This document shows positions 30,420 to 36,278 of a DNA stretch of 36,278 nt, piece by piece; within the stretch, counting starts at the first letter, position 1, and each line of letters opens with the position of its first letter. Under the pieces are notes generated by a model that searched no databases, was not told the origin of the DNA, and was given only the letters and a program-made list of their open reading frames with translations. The position numbers were made by a program, and so were the translations under genes. Origin of the DNA: Sporisorium sorghi (lineage: Eukaryota; Basidiomycota; Ustilaginomycetes; Ustilaginales; Ustilaginaceae); NCBI GenBank assembly GCA_023212695.1, contig JALCCG010000217.1, forward strand, positions 1-36,278. Direction: 5' to 3'.

Positions 30420-31616
30420 CTAAGCAGCCACCATGTACTGCTCGGTAATGACAAACGGAAACTGCTCTTCCTCGAGCAACTGCGCATACTCGCCCGGAGC
30501 ATCGCCCGCATGAGCATCCTCTTTCTTGCCCTTGCCCTTGCCCTTGCCGCTCTGGTTGTAGCTCTCCAGATGGCCATAGTGGCTGAGCAGCGTGGCGAGC
30601 AGTGCCTTGGTGCGCTTCGGGTTGGGACGGATCGATACGGCAAAGTAGTCGGCGGGCAGGCCGTACCGCAGCACGCTCTCGACGTACGTTCTGACGACCT
30701 TTAGATGCGCCAGTGCTTGGTACGCCTCGCTAAAGTTGGTCCTTGCCAAGCGAACAAGTTCGGTCCAGAGCTCCTTTTCGCTGTCGCCGGCCTGTTCGAG
30801 TTCCTGTCGCTGGCGCGCGACGAGGTCGTCGTCCCAGGCGAAATCGGTGCGTACGACAAACTTGTTCTCGCGGCACTTTTGCACGAATTCGTCCTTGACC
30901 TTCTTGAACACGGTCACGTTGAACAGCGCATACTCGTCATCCGCCGAGATCTTGTTCGACGAGCGCGGCACCACCATCGACGTCAGCCGCTCGTAACGCG
31001 CCTGCCAATCCTTGACGTTGTTCTTGGGCACAGCAACCAAGAGCGTCTCCAAATACTCTGATCCGCCATCCACAAAGTCCTCCTTGTGCACCACATCGGC
31101 CAGCGAACGCACCGACAGATCGCCCTGCTTCTTGCGCTGCAGCTGCTGCAGCTGTCCCTTGGCCGCATTGTAGTTGGCCAGCTTCTGCTTCATCACGCTG
31201 TCGATGCCGTTGAGCTCTTTTCCCAAGCTTTCCACCGTCTCGCGCAGCCCGCGATCCGCGCGGTACTTGCCCGCATTCCACGCCCAGCCCAGCATGTAGT
31301 CGTCCAGACTCTGCTCGTTGACCAGCACGTGCTGCGCCAGCGCCGCCTCGTCGTTGTTCAGCAGCGCGCGCAAAGTGTCGATGATCTTGGCCACGATCTG
31401 CGTGTATTGCCCATCGAGTTTGGGCAGGTCTTCGCTCAAAGAGATGAGCGACTCCAACGTTCCTGTTTTGAGCCGAGGGAACGTCAGCTGGCCAAAGTCA
31501 TTGGACGCAGATCCGCCGTCCGAAAGCAACTTGCTGCCCAGCTCGGAAAACATGCGGTGCGGATCCGAGTCCTCCAATGGCACCGAGATGATCCAGTATG
31601 CCAAGTCGCACGGCAT
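30420..31616 (-). CDS. VMA5: V-type proton ATPase subunit C (Vma5)
   Basis: The 398-residue protein is collinear with yeast Vma5 (about 392 residues), the peripheral-stalk subunit C. That subunit links the V1 and V0 sectors and controls their reversible assembly on the vacuole membrane. Visible family blocks are the N-terminus AYWIISVP, FPRLKTGTLESLISLSEDLPKLD, LGWAWNAGKYR, ETLLVAVPKNNVKDW, MVVPRSS, FNVTVFKKVKDEF and the C-terminal LKVVRTYVESVLRYGLPADY. A short Gly/Lys run (SGKGKGKGKK) near the C-terminus is a local insertion. No intron is needed. It diverges from IST3, with about 540 bp between starts. Confidence 0.95.
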   Translation of the reverse strand: MPCDLAYWIISVPLEDSDPHRMFSELGSKLLSDGGSASNDFGQLTFPRLKTGTLESLISLSEDLPKLDGQYTQIVAKIIDTLRALLNNDEAALAQHVLVNEQSLDDYMLGWAWNAGKYRADRGLRETVESLGKELNGIDSVMKQKLANYNAAKGQLQQLQRKKQGDLSVRSLADVVHKEDFVDGGSEYLETLLVAVPKNNVKDWQARYERLTSMVVPRSSNKISADDEYALFNVTVFKKVKDEFVQKCRENKFVVRTDFAWDDDLVARQRQELEQAGDSEKELWTELVRLARTNFSEAYQALAHLKVVRTYVESVLRYGLPADYFAVSIRPNPKRTKALLATLLSHYGHLESYNQSGKGKGKGKKEDAHAGDAPGEYAQLLEEEQFPFVITEQYMVAA

Positions 31617-32154
31617 TGTGAGGGTCGATCGTCAAGTCGATTCGAATGCCGATGATCAGTGTCGTTCGAGGCGTTGTCGACGATGCGATCCAGTACTGCC
31701 TGCTCTGTCGACCGTCGAGGGTATGTGGATGAGAGTGCTACTCTGGTCCAAGACAAGAAAGATTGATCAAGATGGACGTTTGAGGTTTGAGATGATTGGC
31801 AAGCGTGTGACGAAATCTCGAAATTTGCTTTGTCCCTCTCTCTCTCTCTCTCTCTCTCTTGTCTGTGGCTCTGCTGTGACAGAAATTGAAGCGTGCCTCG
31901 ACCGCACTCACCGCAACTGCCAGTTTCTTTAGGGGTTGCAATTCGAGTCGAATTCGAGTCTGCTTTTTGGCGCCTTCTTTTTTTTTTTTTCTTTTTTCTT
32001 TTTTCTTTTCAGCTGATTTTTCGAGATTTCTTTTTCCAACTTTTTCTTTCTGAAAATGTCACTTTCGACTCGGCCTTGTCGACGAGCTCATCATCTTTGC
32101 ATCTTCCTCTCTGCCCACCATCGCCCCTGCATCGCGCCGGCGCCCATTCTCGCA
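31617..32154. promoter_or_regulatory. Divergent promoter region of VMA5 and IST3
   Basis: It contains a (CT)12 run at 31836-31859 and a T-rich, pyrimidine-rich stretch at about 31979-32050, close to the IST3 start. The frame from 32056 into IST3 is open, but the preferred IST3 ATG is at 32155. No separate gene is visible. Confidence 0.6.
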
Positions 32155-33240
32155 ATGAACGTGGTGCGCGAAATCAGCCGCATCAATCAAACCGAACTCG
32201 ACATTGCCATCAACAACCCCTCTGCCTCCTGGCATCAGCAGTACAGCGACTCGGCGTACATCTTCATCGGTGGTCTCCCCTACGATCTCACGGAAGGCGA
32301 TGTGATTGCCATCTTTTCGCAGTACGGCGAGGTGGTCGATGTCAACCTGCCGCGTGCCAACTCGGGTCCCAGTGCAAAGGACGACAAAGACGCAACACCG
32401 TCGTCCTCGCAACAGCAGCAGCAGGCGAAACCCGTGGGCAAGGGCAAGCATCGAGGATTCGGGTTCTTGATGTACAAAGACCAGAGGTCTACCATTTTGG
32501 CGGTGGACAATCTGAACGGAGCACAGGTGTTGGGCAGGACGCTGAGGGTGGATCACGTCGCGAGCTACAAGCAGCCCAAGGCGACGGATGAAGAGGGCAA
32601 CCGGGTTGATGCTGAGGTGAAGAGCTTCAATGCTGCTCCGCCCGAGATGGGGCTTGGTGGTCAAGGCGCTGTCAATGACGACGACGGCGACGGCGACGAC
32701 GACGACGACGATGCCGACTTGGAAGACCCCATGTCGTCCTACTTTCAGCAACGCAAACGCGAGGAGAAGGGTGCATCCAGGCACAGCGACGAGCACGAAA
32801 AGGAAGAGAAACGACGCAGGAAGGAAGAACGCGCACGCATTCGAGCAGAACGAGAAGAAAGGCGCAACCACTCGAAAAGGCACACCTCCTCGGCTTCGGA
32901 TAGGCATCGACGCGGCTCCACTCGTGACGAAGATCGAGATCGCAAACGACAACGATCGCATCGCCATCGTGACGACCGCGATGGCGCGGATGAAAGCGAA
33001 GGTGTCAATCGCTACGAGCAGATGAAAAAGTCCCGTAGCGTGTTGGACGCTGATGGGCCGGAGAGATACACTTCGTCCCGGCCACGCTCGTCTCGACATC
33101 GCTCAGAACGCAGCAGTCGAGGCGACAACCCTCGGCGCGACGTAGACAGGGATTCAAGGAGGGATGCTCGACCATCGTCTTCTTCGCATCATCGCAGCAG
33201 CAGCAACGATCGACGCCGGTCTCGGTCGCCCGCACCATGA
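32155..33240 (+). CDS. IST3: U2 snRNP / RES-complex RNA-binding protein Ist3 (RBMX2)
   Basis: The protein begins MNVVREISRINQTEL, the conserved start of Ist3/RBMX2/Cwf29, followed by SWHQQYSDSAYIFIGGLPYD and a single RRM. RNP2 is YIFIGG (35-40) and RNP1 is RGFGFLMY (100-107). Ist3 joins Bud13 and Pml1 in the RES complex, which helps spliceosome activation and pre-mRNA retention in the nucleus. Between the RNP motifs the domain carries a 25- to 30-residue insertion with a Gln run (about 68-97). After residue 165 the protein is acidic, then a long Arg/Ser/Glu/Asp/His-rich tail to residue 361, unlike the short yeast protein but similar to animal RBMX2. The ATG at 32155 is chosen because the family start lies there. 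The SDR gene follows on the same strand 300 bp later. Confidence 0.92.
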   Translation: MNVVREISRINQTELDIAINNPSASWHQQYSDSAYIFIGGLPYDLTEGDVIAIFSQYGEVVDVNLPRANSGPSAKDDKDATPSSSQQQQQAKPVGKGKHRGFGFLMYKDQRSTILAVDNLNGAQVLGRTLRVDHVASYKQPKATDEEGNRVDAEVKSFNAAPPEMGLGGQGAVNDDDGDGDDDDDDADLEDPMSSYFQQRKREEKGASRHSDEHEKEEKRRRKEERARIRAEREERRNHSKRHTSSASDRHRRGSTRDEDRDRKRQRSHRHRDDRDGADESEGVNRYEQMKKSRSVLDADGPERYTSSRPRSSRHRSERSSRGDNPRRDVDRDSRRDARPSSSSHHRSSSNDRRRSRSPAP

Positions 33241-33539
33241 CGGTTGTAGCAGAAATCAGAAGGTGTAGACGGATGGGTCTATTCGAACATGATGTATGCT
33301 GTGAGTGCCTTCCCGACGAGATGGTGAGGAGTAAGGTCTGCTCGTGTGAGGAAGCCGCGCAGCTTGGTTTTTGGCGTCGATTCCTCCCCACGCCGACAAA
33401 ATTTGCCTGCTTCCGCGGCGTTGTCCCGTGCGCAGTGTCAGTGAACAACGAAGAAATTCTCACGCATCCTTCCCATCCTCCCCACCAACACTTGTACCTC
33501 ACACTTACCTTCTCACTCCTTCTTCCAGCCCCAACGACG

Positions 33540-34364
33540 ATGTCAGACAAGCCAGTCGTCCTCCTCACAGGCGCCTCGCGCGGCCTGGGGCTCGCCATCC
33601 TGCGCCTCCTGCTCAGCGGCTCCTCTTCCGCCTCTGCCGCCTTCCCCGCCTGCCGCGTAGCAACCATCTCACGCACGCTCACCCCCGAGCTCTCCGCCCT
33701 GCAAGCCTCCAACCCCTGCGACCTCGTCTGCATCCAGGGCGACGTGACCTCCGCCTCTGTCAACGCTGCTGCCGTCTCCACCGCCCTCAGCAAATTCGGA
33801 GCGCTCGACAGCGTGGTCTTCAACGCAGGCGTCGTGTCCACCCAGCGCATCGCCACGCTCTCGCCCACATCGTTCGCCGAGACGCTGAACATCAACACGG
33901 TGTCGCTGGTCACCACGCTGGGGGCGGCGCTGCCTGCGCTGCGCAAGTCGGGGCGCGCGACGGCGGTGTTGGTCTCCTCGGGCGCTGCTACGGGCAACAC
34001 GGCGGGGTGGGCGGCGTACAATGCGTCCAAGGCCGCGTTGAACGCCATCGCGCGCACGCTTGCGAATGAAGAGGAGGGTCTCGCGGTTTTCGCGGTCAGG
34101 CCGGGCGTGGTGGATACCGATATGCAGACGCTTTTGCGTGATAGTGGGAAGGAGGCGATGAAGGAGGCCGAGATGGAGCGCTTTTTGGCCCTGCATAGGG
34201 AGGGGAAGCTGTTGAGGCCCGAGCAGCCGGCGTTTACGATCGCGGCACTGGCGGCTAAGGCGAGTAGAGTGGAGCCGAAGGGTGAAGGTGGCAAGGGGTT
34301 GGGCGAGCAGGGCGCGTTTGTGACTTGGAACGATGCGGTTTTGGAGGGGTTCAAGAGCGAGTAG
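33540..34364 (+). CDS. Short-chain dehydrogenase/reductase (classical SDR)
   Basis: The 274-residue protein has the full classical SDR signature: cofactor motif TGASRGLG (10-17), NAG (96-98), Ser146/147, and YNASK with Tyr160 and Lys164, followed by VRPGVVDTDM. The Rossmann fold suggests NAD(P)H-dependent reduction of a carbonyl group. It resembles the yeast YIR035C/Irc24 and sepiapterin-reductase-like group, including a C-terminal block (PEQPAFTIAALA...GAFVTWND). The true substrate is unknown. The start at 33540 places the cofactor motif near residue 10, as usual; the upstream open frame back to 33237 overlaps the end of IST3 and looks non-coding. The leader before the ATG is C/T-rich. Confidence 0.9.
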   Translation: MSDKPVVLLTGASRGLGLAILRLLLSGSSSASAAFPACRVATISRTLTPELSALQASNPCDLVCIQGDVTSASVNAAAVSTALSKFGALDSVVFNAGVVSTQRIATLSPTSFAETLNINTVSLVTTLGAALPALRKSGRATAVLVSSGAATGNTAGWAAYNASKAALNAIARTLANEEEGLAVFAVRPGVVDTDMQTLLRDSGKEAMKEAEMERFLALHREGKLLRPEQPAFTIAALAAKASRVEPKGEGGKGLGEQGAFVTWNDAVLEGFKSE

Positions 34365-34840
34365 CCTGTCATGCCTCTGTACGGGAGCTTGTTCTCATGT
34401 AATGCTGCTGGAATGATGCATCGTCGTACGTCGTTCATGGTCTTGACGCTCTGCAGCAAGTGTGTGAAGAGCGAGGGAGAGAAGAGAGCAACGCCTGGCC
34501 GACCAAAAATTCGGAAATGTTGCATCACTCTTGCATACATCTTGGCAAAAAAAAGTGGGTCGCTCACACCATCGCATGCGCAGATTGCAAACTGCCATCG
34601 TCCTCGCTTGCGAACCTATCTTCAGACTACAGTAGTTCGCACCGTGCATGCTTGAACATCGCTTAGGGCTAGCTTGATTCTTGGCACTCTGCTCCCCCTG
34701 CCTTGACGTCCTCTCAAACGCAAAGGGTCCAGTGTACCCTTGATCTGATGCGTTCATGCAGAACGTCCGCACTGGTCGGGAGTTCAAACAAAAAGGTGCA
34801 CGTTTGACGATAGCAGCAATAGCCTGATGGTGTGCCGGCT
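34365..34840. other. Intergenic stretch without a supported gene
   Basis: No frame on either strand reads like protein and no repeat stands out. It spans the 3' flank of the SDR gene and the breakpoint where the oxalate-decarboxylase remnant begins. I see no RNA gene or mobile-element end here. Confidence 0.55.
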
Positions 34841-35880
34841 CACCGTCAATACGTCGCCGAGTGGGGGCTGGTGCTCAACGGCACCGTGCGCGTCACGGCC
34901 AACGACGAGGACAACCACAACTAGGTCGGCGATGCCAAGGCCAAGCAGGGCGACCTGTGGTCCTTGCCCGCCGGCGCGTACCGCATACGCTGCAAGCCGG
35001 CCCCGAGGGCGCCGAGTACTTGCTCGTCTTCGACGACGGCAATTTCGACGCGGCGGGTACGACGTTTATGCTGGACGACTGGATCGCACATACGCCGCGC
35101 GACGTGCTCGCCGAAAACTTCGGCTGGAGCTGCGCTGCGTTCGACACGGTGCCCAGCGCGGATCCGTACATTGTGGCAGCGGGCAAGGACGAGACGTGGC
35201 TGGGGTTGGACGAGGCGAGGCAGGCAGTGAGCGCGAATCCGGCCGGCCAGGTCGACTCGCCGTACGTGTACGCGCTCCCGCAGCAGAACGAGACCCAGGC
35301 GGCGGGCGGCGGCGGCGGCTGGGTCAAGATCGCGGATTACAGGCAGTTCGCCGCCAGCCCGACGCTCGCGAGCGCCTACGTGCACGTCGACAAGGGCGGC
35401 CTGCGCGAACTCCACTGGCACAAGAACGCAGAGTGGGGCCTACATCGTCAAGGGTAAAGCAAGGGCCACCGCCTTTGCCGGTGGCGCAACGGCAAGGACG
35501 TTCGAGCTGCAGCCCGGCGATAGCTGGGTCTTTCCGACAAAGTAAGTTGCCACCCCCATTCCCCCCCTCTACCTACTCACTCGCAGCCGTTCAAAGCTGA
35601 ACGAGTCGCAGAGCACTGACACGAAACCTTTCTGGAATCCTTGCGCGCACAAACAGCTACGGACACTACATCCAGAACATCGGCGACGAACCGCTCGAGT
35701 TTGTCGAGATCTTGCGCGGTGCCAACTTTGGCGACAAGGTGCGCTACGACGACTTCAGCCTGACCCAGTGGCTGGCTCTGCTGCCGGCAAGCGTGGCCGC
35801 CAAGCCAGCTCAATGTCGAGCAGAGCTTGGTCGAGCAGCTCAAGCGCGAGAAGCAGGTAGTCGTTGCTGCGAGGCAGTAG
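34841..35880 (+). pseudogene. Decayed oxalate-decarboxylase-type bicupin
   Basis: The remnant matches oxalate decarboxylases, manganese bicupins that split oxalate to formate and CO2. Homology starts abruptly inside the first cupin (YVAEWGLVLNGTVRVTANDED), so the N-terminus and the first metal-binding HxH are gone. An in-frame TAG follows at 34922, then a frameshift at about 34974-34982 before PHTLQAGPEGAEYLLVFDDG. The second cupin retains GGLRELHWHKNAEW (HxH at 35413-35421), but an extra G in 35435-35438 shifts the frame before YIVKGKARATAF. A good intron remains at 35542-35656 (GTAAGT...CAG) within the sequence coding FPTNYGHYIQNIGDEP. A further extra C near 35805 shifts the frame again before LNVEQSLVEQLKREKQ and the old stop at 35878. 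Several independent lesions plus truncation indicate a pseudogene. Confidence 0.85.
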
Positions 35881-36064
35881 TAGAAGCGCACAGAGCGCAG
35901 CAGAGGCGCTGTTTACCGTAGCAACGATGATCGTTCATGTCCCTTCGAGAGTTTGGATCAGCGTTGCGAGTTGCGAGCGAGCAATGGAAAGATCTTTGTT
36001 CGAAAAGCGATTGGTGTCTAACTAGCGGATAACATTGAGACGAAGCAGAACCGAGTCAAGCGCC

Positions 36065-36202
36065 CTACTTGGCACCGGCCTTCTCAGCCTCCAAAGCAGC
36101 CAGCCTCTTCCTCAGCGGCTCCAAGTACTTCTCTTCATCCCACACCTCGTTCCACACCTTTACGCCCTGCACGGCATCCCACCACCTCTTGACCCTCTCC
36201 AG
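36065..36202 (-). CDS. C-terminal fragment of an unidentified gene (possibly GST-like)
   Basis: The last real sequence of the window reads on the minus strand as 45 codons ending KAGAK and a TAG stop at 36067-36065. The piece is Lys/Glu/Leu/Trp-rich (LERVKRWWDAVQGVKVWNEV, then LEPLRKRLAALEAEKAGAK) and probably helical. The Trp-rich helix recalls the end of glutathione-S-transferase-like domains, but the fragment is too short to name. The gene is cut off by the poly-C run. Confidence 0.5.
   Translation of the reverse strand: MERVKRWWDAVQGVKVWNEVWDEEKYLEPLRKRLAALEAEKAGAK

Positions 36203-36278
<76 letters not shown>
36203..36278. repeat. 76-base poly-C run at the contig edge
   Basis: A pure C run replaces the coding sequence of the minus-strand gene in mid-frame. 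This is most likely a sequencing artefact, such as no-signal poly-G reads in reverse complement, and not genomic sequence. Confidence 0.85.

Noticed and set aside
32059..33099. A 346-codon open frame antisense to IST3
   Set aside because: Its hydrophobic look comes from the complement of the Asp/Arg/His-rich IST3 tail.
33005..34567. A 520-codon open frame antisense to the dehydrogenase
   Set aside because: The SDR motifs on the plus strand are complete; the antisense frame is Ser/Arg/Ala-rich text without motifs and crosses intergenic DNA.

Overview
The window looks like nuclear DNA of a basidiomycete fungus, most likely a smut (Ustilaginomycotina). The genes are GC-rich and intron-poor. They run in both directions with short spacers, and their proteins carry long Ser/Pro/Gln/Ala low-complexity stretches coded by CTG- or GCG-type triplet runs. 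The few visible introns are short, with GT...AG ends and CTGAC- or CTGAT-type branch sites. No database search was possible; all family names come from recognised motifs. The window starts in a poly-A run and ends in a 76-base poly-C run, so it is probably one whole assembled contig with unreliable tips.

Left part (1-13.6 kb): ARG2 (mitochondrial N-acetylglutamate synthase, -), a doubtful small gene, a broken L-asparaginase/isoaspartyl peptidase gene (+), a secreted pectin/pectate lyase with unusual N- and C-terminal extensions (-), and a 1214-residue low-complexity protein of unknown function (-).

Middle (13.6-16.5 kb): a block with no genes, less GC-rich than its surroundings. It has six copies of a near-perfect palindrome (core ACACTCAGYGCTGAGTGT), two promoter-like CCAAT/TATATAAG regions facing away from each other (possible LTR remnants), a Pol III A-box/B-box pair (possible tRNA-derived SINE), and a TGATACA/TGTATCA inverted-repeat cluster. 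I read it as a graveyard of mobile elements. It lies beside a 5'-truncated, frameshifted LYC1-type acetyltransferase remnant.

Right part (17.7-36.2 kb): a dense run of intact housekeeping genes. These are a UBX-domain protein (+), a large BRE4-like FUSC/ArAE membrane protein (-), a coclaurine-NMT/CFA-synthase-like methyltransferase (+), SEN54 and TPT1 (both -), a small SET-domain protein (+, one intron), V-ATPase subunit C VMA5 (-), the splicing factor IST3/RBMX2 (+) and a short-chain dehydrogenase (+). A badly decayed oxalate-decarboxylase bicupin (+) and the 3' end of a further gene (-) close the window.

Functional links: SEN54 and TPT1 act at the first and last steps of tRNA splicing and sit next to each other on the same strand. 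Three recognisable metabolic genes (asparaginase, LYC1-like, oxalate decarboxylase) are broken while the essential genes around them are intact. The most distinctive points are the palindrome-bearing repeat block, the composite pectin lyase with Kex2-type sites, the tRNA-splicing gene pair, and telobox-like motifs spaced about 50 bp apart near 3.9 kb.
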